Source: Flectonema sp. DT1601
Lineage: Eukaryota; Euglenozoa; Diplonemea; Diplonemida; Diplonemidae
DNA length: 64,000 nucleotides
Reading direction: 5' to 3'
Assembly (NCBI GenBank): GCA_964019425.1
Contig: OZ025814.1
Coordinates: 572,001-636,000, forward strand
Shown: positions 11,066 through 23,617 of the stretch, in pieces
Layout: each line of letters begins with the position of its first letter
How positions within the stretch are numbered: the stretch's first letter is position 1
Made by a program: the position numbers and the translations under genes
The notes under the pieces: generated by a model
Seen by the model: only the letters and a program-made list of their open reading frames with translations
Told to the model about the DNA's origin: nothing
Databases searched by the model: none

Positions 11066-11889
11066 TGTGTGTTGTTATTGAAGTAAGAATGTTGGCACGC
11101 CAGTGTTGTTTTTGATCACCAGTTTCTCATTTAAATTGCCAAATGTTTTTTTTTTTTTTTTTTTTTAAATTTGTACATTCATCAGGTTACTCAGAGATCT
11201 ATCTCTCTCATTTTCTTAATTTTTTTTATCGCGCTATATTAGGTGAAAAATCATGGGCAGTGACCCCCCCAAGTCTAATCATTGATCTCTGAGAGCGTAA
11301 TCAATATTTTCGAACCATTTTAATGTCGTCGGGCGTAAGCTCATCATGTATATTAACAGTTCAAAGATCTTTTCACCCCTCCATTTCCCCTCACATATCT
11401 ACCTTGTTTCACCCCTTCTCTTTTTTTTGCTTCAGTAACACTGTTGTTATTCCCTTGTGTCTTTTTCTTCTTTACGTTTGAGAAATAAATACAAAAAAAA
11501 AAAAACCCTCAACCTGATATTTACTATAAATAGATATCTGTGAGGGGGAGTTACAACAGAAAACAAAAGTAGCGATTCCGTTGACTTCTCGCAAATAAAA
11601 GATGTTTTCGAAGCAAAGATGCTGATTACTGACGGCTTTCAAATTAGTTGTCAGCCAGGTTTTAATCAGCCCCGTGAGGGAGCTTTGGTGACCTCATTGT
11701 TAAACAAAAAAAAACTTTTTTTTTAAAGCTTTTCTTCTTAGAGCGAAAGAATGAAGAACAAATTATGGATGAGCTGCAAAAAAATAAAAAATAAAAAAAA
11801 TAAAAAAAAACTTTCCCACCAAATCCCAGTCCCACGGGCCATTTACTTAGCTCGCCTTAAGAAGAAGAAAAAAAAATTGTAAAGGAATA

Positions 11890-11921
<32 letters not shown>

Positions 11922-12352
11922 AATTAACACGCAAGAAACAAAATAATGTTTTGGCGTCCAAGAAGCTTCTTGTATTGGAACAAAAAAATGAAATCGATTT
12001 TGAGATTTATTTTTTCACATGTAGCCAAGTCGGACCATTTTGCTAGGCTATTTGATTAGCATGAATTCTTACGATCAAATTACGGTTGTTTTCTTTTTTG
12101 AAAAAAAGGCAAAAAAAAAAACAAGGAAACAGTCGATTTCATTGGTGTGTTGTCCAAGATTTTGTTTCAAGTTCACTCTCATAGTTTTTGTTCCCCCCTT
12201 TTTTTTTTCTCACCCTCTAAAGAAAAATAGTCGTTTTCCGAGTATGATTAATAAAAAAAAACTATTAAAAAAAAAAAAAAAAAAATTGTCAAATTCTTTT
12301 TATATTTCGCTTTCGTTTTTTTTAATCTTTTTTTTTTATTTCCCCTTTCAGG
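10932..12352. other. Intergenic, homopolymer-rich
   Basis: No gene recognised. There are poly(T) runs at about 11033-11063 and 11147-11166, and A-rich runs at about 11780-11925. The ORF starting near 12040 is a translation of A/T tracts. CCCCTTTCAG ends at 12351, immediately before the ATG at 12353. Confidence 0.5.
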
Positions 12353-13051
12353 ATGCCCCGTCAGCCTAAGCACAACAATCCAAACGAGTCTCGTAGCTCC
12401 GTGGAGTTAACCTTGCTGCTTCATGGTTTGCTGTATCAGCAATACGCAATATGCGATGTAAGGGCTTTTTTATCTACTAATGTACTTAAAACAGTAATAT
12501 ACCTCACGTTGCCTTGTTTAGTTATATATTTTTTGTTTTATTTTTGGCAATGCCTAACAGTAGGCAATGATGCTTTTTTTTTTTTTTTTTAAAGGACAAT
12601 CAGGAGGGAGAAAGGAAGGGGGAAAAAAAGAAAAAAAAAAAAAAAAATGAATGGAGGAGAAATTTAAAAAAAAAAAAAAAAATTATAAAGCGGCTACCCA
12701 GATACCCCGGAACACTTGTCCCCACCCTCCGACTCAAACTTTTAAAAAAATTCTTTTGTTCAATTGGTTTTCAAGAAAAGCAATATATCTCCATGGCAGT
12801 TGTTGCCTTGCGGCTGTGAAGATAAAAAGTTATTTCTGCAAAGACGATGATAAAACAATCTTTCGACCCCTCCCTTCTACAGCAACAAAAAAAATTGAAT
12901 CCACGAATTACAAACATACTAAACCAGTATTAAGTCCCAAGATCTTCCTTTGTGTTTAATAGCTGTATCATAACTGACGTTTATTTTTAGTTAATTATCA
13001 ACACGTCGACCCCCCCCTCAACAGAAGGGTTACCAACCCAGCCCAAGGTAG
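12353..13051 (+). CDS. Small upstream ORF or 5' exon of the phosphodiesterase gene
   Basis: An ATG directly after TTTCAG opens a 35-codon exon (MPRQPKHNNPNESRSS, then VELTLLLHGLLYQQYAICD) that ends at a good donor, GAT|GTAAGG (12457/12458). Two splice outcomes fit. Joining to the CTCAACAG acceptor (ends about 13022) adds KGYQPSPR and a TAG at 13049-13051, giving a 43-residue protein that stops three bases before the phosphodiesterase ATG. Joining to the weaker GTAG at 13051 would fuse the exon in frame to the phosphodiesterase. The intervening sequence is AT-rich with A runs. Which form exists cannot be decided here. Confidence 0.45.
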
Positions 13052-13054
13052 GTG

Positions 13055-15247
13055 ATGTCACTCAAAGATGTGCTCTCAACCCTCCCAAAATTGTTTACAA
13101 AAACGCAGAGCGACACCATCGGATTGGCGAAGATCTCTGCTGACGGTAACTTGTCAGTAACGGCAACTACTCCCAATAATGATTACTTTATTGGAGTATT
13201 TGATGAGCAGGCTTTACAGAAGATGGGTGCGAGTGATTTCAAAGTTTTCATCGATCAAATGATAAGTTCATTTAACGAAAACAAATGCACTTCAACTCCC
13301 GCTGCAAACGACTGGGCTCTTGACGTTCCTGGTTGTGGTAAGTTTATATTAAAGAAATCACCTGGAAATGGACACATCAGTATGCTGGATAATATCTTGT
13401 CTTTTGCGAGGTTACGTGCTTCTCGTGATCCCGACAAGCTGCTTGGTGATGTACAAAAACGTGCTCAGGAAGCGATGCAAAAAGCAAAATCTCTTGAGAG
13501 GGAAGAAAAACATTTCAGTGAAACGATTGAAGCCAGTCGTGAAAAAATTGAATACAACACAACTCGGATTAAAGAACTTCAGGAAGAACTCTCTTCGTTA
13601 GAAATTGCAAAGAAGAAGGCTGCTGCTGAATCAGGTTTGTACTTTAACAATAAAATAAAACACATAAACACCAACAGCAACATCATCCCTAAACAGGTAT
13701 ACCCCAAGAGGATCTTCAAGACGAAGATGACGACGACGATGGTGTTTCTCGTGTTCGTAACCCTCTCGGAGATGTTGATTGCAAAGACGTTGATCACAAT
13801 CTACTAAGACTAATTAAAGGTCAATTCATGACGTGGGATGGTCAGGGATACGATCCAGAATCACACACTTATCGTTACTGTTGTGTTGTCAGACCTTATA
13901 CAACTTCTGAATTCCATCAAATCACTGAAAACTTAGGCGATTCTATGCAAGGTAAAATCTACACTCTTCTTCAAGATCTCGATAAATGGGGATACGATGT
14001 CTTCGCACTACAAGAAACAATGTGTGGATCGTTCATGCATGAGGGTCTCGTTAAACAAGAAAGAGGAGGATCTCTTTTTGCCACTGCATACGCGTTATTT
14101 CACCGTTATGGTTTCATACGTGATTTTAACATGAATGAGAAAATTCTTTTGAATTGGCTTTCTCTCGTTGAGTCGGGTATGTACAAGTCAATCAATAATT
14201 AAAAAAAAACTGATGTGAAACAAACTCATTAAAATTATATAAAACAGGCTACCATCCTAATCCGTACCATAATTCGATGCATGCTGCTGACGTCCTTCAC
14301 ATCACACATTATATTCTGTCGACTGGGGGGTTGATAACCGTGTGTTTTTTTTTTCTTCCACTTCTTTTTTTTTATTTATAGTATTGGTTTTTTTTTTATA
14401 TTTTTTTTAAAAAATAATATAACGACAGAAATGTAAGTTAGCGACAGAAGATATTTTTGCAGCACTTTGTGCGGCAGCGATTCACGACTATAATCATCCG
14501 GGGATTAATAATAATTTTCACATAAAGTATGTTTTTATTTCCTTCTTCTATTGCTCTACCTACTGAAGTGAATAACCTCCGCCACGAAGTCCATCAGACT
14601 GGTGACCTGACTTGTGTGGAGTAGTGGAATAATTATTCAACAAAAAAAAAAACAAAAAAAACAGGGTTCAAACATACCTTGCTACACTATACAACGATAG
14701 GTCTATATTAGAAAATATTCACGTATCATCAGTTTTTGAACTTATGAAGATGGAAAAGTTTAATATTTTAGAATGTTTCACGGATGATCAAAAAAGAGAC
14801 ATCAGAGAAACAATAGTCGAAATGGTTCTGGCAACTGATATGGGATTACACGCGAAGATATTGGGAACGTTCAAGAGAAGGTTGTCGGAAGATCAAGAGT
14901 TTAAGAAGAAAGAAGATATCAGATTAGCCTTATCAATGGCTGTGAAGATGGCTGATATTTCAAATTGTGGAAGAGAACAAAAACTATACCTTGGTTGGTG
15001 TAATCAAATTTCAGATGAATTTTATATGCAAGGTGATCGTGAGCGGAATCTTGGATTTCCGTGTTCTCCATTCATGGACAGATACCAACCTGCTATGGCA
15101 AAGGGACAAATTGCTTTTATGAACTACATTGTTGTTCCGTTGTTCGAATGTATTTCTGAATTCTTACCAGCTATGCACTTCTCCGTGGATTACACCGAAG
15201 AAAACAAGACCTACTGGAACAGTAACGAAGGTACTAACGGACCATAG
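13055..15247 (+). CDS. Class I cyclic nucleotide phosphodiesterase, five exons
   Basis: Exons 13055-13634, 13697-14176, 14248-14339, 14429-14526 and 14665-15247 join in frame to about 610 residues. The enzyme hydrolyses cAMP and/or cGMP. The C-terminal catalytic domain is complete. It has YHNSMHAADVLH (metal-binding HxxxxHxxD region), then AAAIHDYNHPG (HDxxHxG; kinetoplastid enzymes often have HDFNHTG), and later MAVKMADIS with the metal-binding Asp. The N-terminal ~190 residues are not a GAF or FYVE domain I recognise. A coiled coil (about 145-190, KAKSLEREEKHFSETIEASRE) and an acidic linker (DLQDEDDDDDG) lead into the catalytic part. All four introns begin GTTTGT, GTATGT or GTGTGT and end in ACAG. 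ATG 13055 is chosen because an in-frame stop lies directly upstream. Confidence 0.9.
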
Positions 15248-16315
15248 ACTGAGTTGAGTAGTGTGGTAGCTACTGAATATGGGAACGTAGATTTGACGGC
15301 ACCTTTTCTGAGGTGCAAAAAGGACCTCCCTCAAGAAAAAAAAAAAAAAAAATGTAATTGTGACATAATAAAAAAAAAGATTAGAGTTAAGGTTTGCCAC
15401 GCCTGTCAGAATTAATTGAGGTTTTTATGTTATTGTCAGGTTGACCTTGGACAAAAAAAAAAAAAAAAAAAAAAAAAGTTGCGTCAATTTTCTTTTCCCC
15501 CAGAAGGTAAGTTCTGGACTGAAAAGTTCACTGCTATTTGTGTATAGTTACTTTTTTTTTTTCTCTCCTTTATTTATTCCCGTCCCTCACATTGCCGTTC
15601 CATCGTTCTTCCCGCAAAAAGAGAGAAACGTGGGCAGGTAGAATGAAGAGCACAACACACACACACACACACTGCGATTATACAAACAATCGTTTCAATT
15701 TTTTGTAACCAAAAAAAAAAAAAAAAAAAAAGAAGAAACAAGAGGAAAAAAAAAAATAAAGTCAACAACAAAACAAACAAAAGAAACGCTCTTTTAGTGG
15801 GAAAACTTGTTACTTCTCAGTTGACTTTGTGGGTTTCGCAAGAAAAGATAAATCAACCTAAATTAGGAGGCTTATCAAACTAGATGTCAGGGGTTTCCCT
15901 TTTTTTTTTGGGAGACCAATTCTGGTTGCCTCCAGGAAGAGAGTGAGAGCAAAAAAAAAAAAAAAAAAAAAAAAGAAATAATAAACAAATAACTGAACGA
16001 ACATCTGATTCTTCATCTTCTACTTTTTTCCCCTTCTTTTCCAGTCTTTTTTTTGCTGTTGTCATATTGCAGACCCACTAATGTGTAAGGAGGTATGTAG
16101 GTACTGCACATGTTGTTAAAAAAAAAAAAAAAAAAAAACAAGTCCTTATGCTGCATACCTGTTCTTTCTGTCCGATTAATTTAATAAAACAGTGCTGTCG
16201 CATAACGACACATAAATATGTCAAAGGCATTAATATGGAGGAGATCCTCAAAAAAAAAAACAAAAAAAAACTTAGCGATATCAATTACTATTTATGATAA
16301 AACAGCAAACATAAT
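15248..16315. other. Intergenic, homopolymer-rich, with (AC)n
   Basis: No gene. It contains long A runs (about 15340, 15450, 15710, 15950, 16118, 16250) and an (AC)n microsatellite at about 15655-15671. The AAAACAG ending at 16305 precedes the ABC transporter start. Confidence 0.5.
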
Positions 16316-19300
16316 ATGGTTGGTGGAGGCTACCAACGTATACCTCTCAACGATGAAGTTGAGGAAGTTGATGTGACTGAACAGATAGCTGAAGAAGATG
16401 CAGCTGGTTACATTTCGAAAGCATTATTCTCATGGGTATCACCCATGATCAATACCGGTTATGAAAGGGCTTTGGAAATATCTGACTTACTGATGTTAGT
16501 GTCAGGTGACACAACTGATTCATTAGCACGTCGATGGAATGACGCTTGGTCTAAAGAGCTTGAGCTTTCTGAAACATGGAAACCATACATTGGATCACGT
16601 GTATCTGATGATGATGACAATCATGGTACTCTCCGTTGGTTGGGCAGACTACAACTTTCTGTCAATCCCGACTCATACTACGCTGGAGTCGAATGGGACG
16701 AAACCCGTCGTCACGTCGACAAAAACGGAAATTCCGTTGGAGGAGACGGTTGGTATTATTCTGAAAAAATCTTCAACTGCTCTCCTGGAAGAGGTTCCTT
16801 CATCAAACCTCATCTTCTAAAGGTTGCTGGAACTGATGCTCTTCCTCCTAGAACTCCCTTTGTCGGTTGGGGACTTTCACGAGCCTTCTTAAAAGAGGTA
16901 CTTGTTGCTGGTTTGTTTAAATTTTTTAACGACTTTGCGATCTTTGTGGGACCTCTTGTACTAAAGGCTGTTATCAAGTTTCTTAAAAAGGATGATGCGG
17001 AGTGGGGAGAGGGTATCATGCTGGTCAGTATTCTATTCAGTTCCCAGATAGTACAATCATTGTGTATGAATCAATACTTCTTTTTGAATGGAAGAGTTGG
17101 GATGCGCATGAAACAATCTCTATGTGCTGCTGTTTTCGACAAAAGTCTCACCATATCAGAGAGATCGAGAGCTCATCCAGAACTTAACATTGGTCGTATC
17201 GTCAATTTAATGGCGACGGATTCTCAAAGAGCATCTGATGTATGTCAGAATATGCATCAAATTTGGAGTGCACCTCTTCAAATTATCGTTTGCTGCGTTC
17301 TAATTTATCAGTTGGTTGGACCATCTTTGTTCGCTGGTATTGGTGTGATGATGTGTGCAACACCAATTCAGACAAAGATTATGAGAAAAATGATGACTGT
17401 TCGTGAACAGATGGTTAAGCACACTGACGAAAGAGTAAAGTCTGTGAGTGAAGTAATGGGTGGTATTAAAATTATTAAATTCATGGTTTGGACGCAAAAG
17501 GTCGCAGATGCCATTACTGGTATCAGAATGCAGGAAGTTGACAAACTTGCAACTCAACAAAACTACCGAGTCATCATGTTTTTTATCATCTATCTGACTC
17601 CATTGTTTTTAACTGCATCGACGTTTATCGTTTACGCTGCTGGTGGAGGTGCTATTGAAGCGGAGATCGTTTTCCCAGCGTTGTCGCTGTTCTCAATTTT
17701 GAGATTTCCATTTTTAATTCTTCCGATGCAATTCAACACTATGGTCAATGCTAAGATTTCCTTTGATCGTTTGACTTTGTTCCTCGAAAGTCCAGCCACT
17801 CGTATAACTGCTGTACCTTCTGACGATCCAAATCTTGCTTTTTCTGTTGAGGATGCTTCCTTCGTCGCATACGAACCATCACCTCTGACTGACTTAGCAC
17901 CTGTAGACGTTCAGTTAGACCCGAACTCTAGTGGCATTCCAGAAGCAACTTCCGTCACAGTCAAAAGCCCAAAACCAACTCCAAAGAAAGATAAGAGTGT
18001 CAAATACAAGGTGAGTGATAGAATTGTACTCAAAGATATTAATGTTTCAATTAAAAAAGGTGAGCTTACAATGATTGTCGGACTAACAGGTTCTGGTAAG
18101 AGTTGTTTATCTGATGCAATGCTTGGACATATCGATACCTCAAAGGGTGTTGTCAAAAGAAGTGGTGTCACATCAAATGGTGTCTTCAGACCTGATCCAG
18201 TTGCGTATGTTGCTCAACAGAGTTGGATTAAGAACGCCACTCTCAAGGAGAATATTATTTTCCAAGAACCTTTAGATGAACTTTGGTACCAAAGAGTTAT
18301 CGATAGCTGTCAACTGGCTCAAGATGTTACTCAACTACAAAATGGTGATCAAACTGAGATCGGAGAAAAAGGAATCAACTTGTCTGGAGGACAAAAACAA
18401 CGTGTCTCCATTGCACGAGCTGTCTACAGTCGTAAGGATACTGTCTTATTAGATGATCCTCTCTCAGCTGTTGATCCCCATGTCGCAAAGCAACTTATGA
18501 AACGCGTCATCGGATCAAACTTACGAACCAGACCTGAGGGTTGGGGAGCTGCTGAGCTCGACGGATTCACTCGTGTGTTGGTAACTCATCAGATACAGTT
18601 CCTTAAACACGCAGACAATATCATATTCGTGAAGGATGGTACTGTTCAGGCACAATTCAGTAACACAGAATCAACAACTGCTGTCGACGAGTTGATGAAG
18701 TACTCTGGACCAGGAGCAGAGTTCTTCACACCAGTTCATCAAGCTGCTAAACTCAAACAGGAAAAGTTAGAACAAAGTGCTAACCAGCCTCCTAAGGTTT
18801 TACAACCAAAGAAGTCTCCAGGATTAGGACCAAGTTTATCTCCGAAAGTTTCTCCAAAATCAACCAAAGCTGGAGGGAAGTTAACAACAACTGAGGAACG
18901 TGCTCAGGGAAATGTTTCTTCTCACGTCTACTTGGCATACATCAAAGCTGCTGGAGGATGGAAATGGTTTTTTTTTGCAATGGTTTTATTTATTCTTAAC
19001 CAAGGATGCCTCCAAGCATGCGATCTTTGGTTAACATGGTGGACAGACTCTGTACACGATGCCTCTGACAGTGATTCTAGCACAAAGGGTGCACCTCTTG
19101 GAAATGGTTTGTCAAATATGCAGCACTTGTTTGTCTACACTGGACTGATTGGATTGACTTCAATATTTAATTTATGCCGAGGATTCACTGTTTACAGTAG
19201 ATTCCAAGCAGCTTCAAGATACTTTCACGTTAACTTATTGAGAAATGTTTTGAGAGCTCCGATGTCATTCTTTGATACAACTCCGTTAGGAAGATTACTT

Positions 19301-20271
19301 AACAGATTTAGTAAAGATATTGATCAGGTTGACGTCGTCTTACCTCCAACAGTTGTGACATTCTTCCAGTTGTCGTTGGCAACTGCTGCGTCGTTTGCGA
19401 TTATTGCTACGTCCCAACCACTGCTTCTGGCAGTTATGTTCCCGAGTGTGTTTGTGTATGTTAGAATCTTAAAGAGGTTCATAAGATCAAACAGAGAAAC
19501 AAAAAGACTTGATTCCATCAGCAAAAGTCCAATTTTTCAACACTTCACTGAAACTCTCAACGGACTAAAAACAATCGCATCATATGACTGTATTAGCGAG
19601 TACCAAGATGAGAATAGAAGCAGAGTTGACGTCAACACCAGAACAACATTCAGTAATTTAGCGTGTAATAGATGGCTTGCAATTAGATTGGAGCTTCTTG
19701 GTAACTTTATCTGTGCACTTACTGTCATGTTGGCGGTTGTTTCTAAGTTGTCGTTTCATGCGAATAACAGTTCAGTTGGATTACTGTCTCTTGGGATCAC
19801 GTACTCGCTTTCAATAACTCAACAGTTGAACTTCTTAGTCAGACAGATTAGTGACTTGGAGGCACAAATGAATGGAGTGGAACGTATCGTAGAGTACACT
19901 GAAGATATAGATCAGGAACCTATTTTACAGTACTCTCCTGATAAGACTATGTTTAAAGGAAAACAACTGTTACATTCTTCAGATGATCGTCTCGCAATCG
20001 TTCGCAGATTTAACGAAAAAGAATCGACCGTCACTATTGAGATTCCAACGGAAGATCGAACAACCACTGTTCCTATTAATGACAGCGAGTATTCAAGAAC
20101 TAGCGCACCTCCTCTACCAAAGAGTTGGCCTTGTGATGTATGTTTTCATTGTTTTCTTTATTCGTAATTAATAATCAACAGCAACAACAACAAAAAAAAA
20201 AAAACAGGAAAACGGTAAGAGCGCGGTATGCTACAAACCATATTCTGTTTTCCAACACTATGGTGATTCAG

Positions 20272-20310
<39 letters not shown>

Positions 20311-21326
20311 AATAAAACTTTTTATAGAGTTTTTCTAAAGGAATGCCAGAGTAACAACAAAACAAAAACCAAAACAACAGATCGTTTTCAAGGATGTCAC
20401 CTTTCGTTATCGTCAAGGTCTTCCACTTGTTTTGAAGGGTCTCGGAGGAACAGAAGGACTAACCATCGAACACAAGGATAAGGTACGCGAACCTTTCTAT
20501 AATTGTTATTAATTAACTATAACTTTGTAAAAAAAAAAAAACAACCAAACAAACACAGATCGGAGTAGTGGGACGTACTGGAGCAGGTAAGTCTACCCTG
20601 ATGTTGGCATTATTCAGATTCGTTGAGATTGCTGGGGGTCACATTACTATCGGAGGAAGGGATATCAGAAGTATTAAATTAGATGATTTGAGAAAATCTA
20701 TTTCGATGATTCCACAAGACCCAGTTCTATTTCAGGGAACTGTTCGTTCAAACCTTGATCCTTATGATGAGAATAAAGACTCAACTATCTGGGGTAGACT
20801 CGATCAAGTTAACCTTCGCAAACGTATCGACACCCACGAAGATAAGCTAGACGGTCAAATCACTGAAGGAGGTCAGAATTTCAGTGTTGGTCAAAGACAA
20901 CTATTATGCCTTGCTAGAGCTTTACTTAAAACTAACTCTAAGATCCTTCTCATGGATGAGGCTACCGCTTCTATTGATCACGCAACTGATATGGCGATTC
21001 AACAAACTGTAAGAGTTCAGTTTAAAGATTACACTGTACTGACTGTTGCTCACAGACTACAAACTATTATGGATTCAACTAAGATTATGGTACTGGATCA
21101 GGGGATTTGTGCAGAATACGATACACCTGCAAACTTGTTGGCGAGACCTGACGGTATCTTGTATGATATGGCTCAAAAAACTGGTGACTTTGACAGACTA
21201 AAAGAAATCGCTGATGGAAAGCTAGACGTAGTCGCTGCTATCGAACAGCAAGAACTACAAAAGAAGATTTCATCTGTCGCTATGGCAACACTCGCAGCAG
21301 CCTTTGCAAATATTGCAATCCGTTAG
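16316..21326 (+). CDS. ABCC/MRP-type ABC transporter with an N-terminal CAP-Gly-like domain
   Basis: Exons 16316-20137, 20208-20225 (an 18-base microexon), 20381-20482 and 20559-21326, all phase 0, give about 1569 residues. It is a full-length exporter with two TMD-NBD halves, probably for organic anions, conjugates or drugs. Order: ABCC N-terminal motif (AGYISKALFSWVSPMINTGY); CAP-Gly-like insert at about 104-169; TMD1; NBD1 with Walker A GLTGSGKS (about 589-596), LSGGQ (about 689) and LLDDPLSAVD; TMD2; NBD2 with Walker A GRTGAGKS (about 1319), FSVGQ (about 1422) and LLMDEATASID. Asp in place of Glu after NBD1 Walker B is usual for ABCC. The insert has GTLRWLGRLQL, YYAGVEWDE, DKNGNSVGG and CSPGRGSFIKPHLLK, following the CAP-Gly pattern, and lies inside one exon, so it is not a splice artefact. 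Confidence 0.93.
16625..16822 (+). other. CAP-Gly-like domain insert inside the ABC transporter
   Basis: Codons for about residues 104-169 of the transporter. Consensus CAP-Gly elements are visible in order: GT(V/L)R(F/W)xG, a YYAGVEWDE strand matching wVGVELDE, a KNG segment matching GKNDG but altered to DKNGNSVGG, an aromatic YYSEKIFNC matching YFxC, and PGRGSFIKP matching kxGxFVrP. Known CAP-Gly domains bind C-terminal EEY/F of tubulin or EB proteins through GKNDG. The changed loop leaves binding uncertain. Confidence 0.75.
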
Positions 21327-22629
21327 TGACTTATGTTGGGTGATCATGGCTTTGCTCCTTGTTCTCATTATTCTTGCTGCTTCAAGCGCTGTTTTCTGAT
21401 TAAGAACTAACCTCACTTTCCGAAGGATGTGTTTTATTTTTTGTTTTTAGTTTCTTGCAACCATTTCTTTTTACGACTATCTAAAAAAAGAGAGAGGATC
21501 AGCAAACTTCACTTTTTTTTGAACTTTTTTTTTTAATATTTTTTTTACTCAACACCTTTGTTTTGTTTTGTGCGCACCCGGAACAAAATCCTAATAAAGG
21601 AAGATTAGTTATGCGACGAAAAAAAAACAAAAAAGTAGATTGATTACGAAATCAACGGTCTAACCGATTGTTTTGTCTAAATTTAAAAAAAATAAAAATA
21701 GGCAGCAGCTTGATTATTATGTGTTTTCACAGCATTTCGTCCCGTTGAGGGTTTACGCCATCACGCAATAGTACTAATTTATTATAATTTTTTTTTTTTT
21801 TTTTTTTCCTTTAAACTCACTCGTCTTCCCTCTCCTCTGAAGACCGTAATTCCCGCCGGCCACAACTCTCCCTACGAAGGAAGAATTTCAGGCAATTCAG
21901 GTCTTTTAGAAAAAAAAAAAAAAAAATGAAGAGGGGAAGCGAACATGGGTTCTTACCTAGTCTCTGTAAGAGTATTATTTTTATATATTCCCCTCGCTTT
22001 TGATTCTTGTCAGGTGTGATTTGAAATTTTTAATTTTTCCCTGGAAAATTTTACTCACGGTGACCATTCTAGAACATGTAAGTGACCTTTTAAGGGTTGT
22101 TTTTGTCTCTAGAAATTAAGGACGCGTGTGAGTTAGATTTCTGGGAAGGTTAAGAGACGAAAGAAAAAAAAAAAAAAAAAAAAAAAAAGAAAACAAAATA
22201 TTTATTAAATACACGCTTAAAAAAGCACACAAAAAAAAAAAAAAAAAAATAAAAAAATAAATAATAGCACAGATCCAACTTATATTATTTTTATTCTTAT
22301 TCTTATTTGCAGATTTTCCCGATTTCCCCCCCGTTTTTTTTTTCCCCCTTCTTTTTTTCACACCAAAAAGTTTTTGCTGCGTCGGTTAAGGGAAGATTGC
22401 CCTCCCTCGCTAAGTTGTTTATGCATCATAAACAACGCATTTGTATTTTACGTACAAAATCGAACAGTTAATAATCCTTCGCTAATTTCCACAGTTTTTC
22501 GTTACTCCTCCTGCGGTTCGACTTAAGAGCGGGAGGGTTAATTTGGGGAATTTAAAAATAAAAAAATAAAATCTTCCTTTAACCAGGAGACGATAGCAGC
22601 AATAAGTCGCAATGTGATCTGATGCTATT

Positions 22630-22662
<33 letters not shown>

Positions 22663-23224
22663 GAAAAGAAAAAACCTTCCTTCCCTTTTTTCTTTCCCTA
22701 CTCTCCACGCAGCTTCCTCTATATTTTTGCTCTACTTAATTTCTTATACCTGTTTTTTTTGCTTTATACCAGTGGTCTAAAAGCAAAAGAAAAAAGAGAA
22801 GAGAAAAAAAAAAAAAAAAAAAACTACAAACGTAGTTTGTTATTTGGAAACAACTTGTTGTGGGGCACACTTTGCCGTTAGTTTCTTGAGCCTTACAAAA
22901 AAGAACCCGCAAAAAAAAAAAAAAAAAAAATGGGGAAAAAGGGAAAAGAGAAAAAAAAAGAACGAAATAATAAAAAAATAAAGTTACGGCGTACGTTCAA
23001 CGTTAAAGAAATAAGAAAATTAAGAGAAAAAAAAAAAGAAGAATTGATCAAGAAATTTTGCAAGTTATATTTTCCTTCCCAAAATCCTTCTCCCCAATTA
23101 ATGATAACAAGCAGCATTTAGCAGGCCTGGGAGCCACATATCGACAACAAAACATTTTTTTTTTTTAATAGTTAAAAATAATTTTTTCCTCTCTAAGATT
23201 AAAAACAACAACAGCAACGACAAA
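21327..23224. other. Intergenic, homopolymer-rich, with (GAAAA)n
   Basis: No gene. It holds many A and T runs, an (AAAAG)n microsatellite at about 22640-22668, and a partial copy of dispersed repeat R1 at about 22430-22475 (CATTTGTATTTTACGTACAAAATCGAAC). ORFs on either strand here translate simple sequence. CCTCTCTAAG ends at 23197, 28 bases before the BolA3 start. Confidence 0.5.
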
Positions 23225-23617
23225 ATGCTTCGCGCTAACAGAAGACTACTCACTGTGAGTGTCGACATGATCCAAGATAGGCTGACCAGCTATTTTGGAA
23301 CATCAGTCGACGTTACCGATATTAGTGGAGGATGTGGAGCATCCTACTCCATCAAAGTCGAGAGTAGCCTATTCAAAGATATTAACCTTCCGAAACAACA
23401 CAAAATGGTTGTTGCTTGTTTAAAGGTGTGAAATCATTTCTTCTATTCTCCTTCATAGTAATGACGTACCTTTATAAAATCACTAACACAGGGAAGCACA
23501 GCAGACCCAAACTTCCCAAAGAAAGATGACCAACCAGAAGAAATACAGAACTTATTCGTTGATAAGGAGGGAAATGAGGAATTCCACTCCCTCACAATTA
23601 AGACTGTGAAGGCATAG
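23225..23617 (+). CDS. BOLA3: BolA3-family protein, two exons
   Basis: Exons 23225-23425 and 23492-23617 give 108 residues, the size of mitochondrial BolA3. Family landmarks align closely with animal BOLA3: VTDISGGCGASYSIKVES (human has VTDISGGCGAMYEIKIES), then PKQHKMVVACLK with the conserved His, and FHSLTIKT near the end. BolA3 works with monothiol glutaredoxin GLRX5/NFU1 in delivering 4Fe-4S clusters to mitochondrial targets such as lipoate synthase. The start MLRANRRLLTVSV is basic and could be a short targeting sequence. A ~16-residue insert (ADPNFPKKDDQPEEIQN) sits just before the last helix, after the conserved QHxMV, and is longer than usual. The intron is GTGTGA...CACAG, 66 bases. 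IscA lies 13 kb downstream. Confidence 0.9.

Noticed and set aside
15441-15780. Small ORFs between the phosphodiesterase and the ABC transporter
   Set aside because: Homopolymer and (AC)n translations with no acceptor-ATG arrangement.
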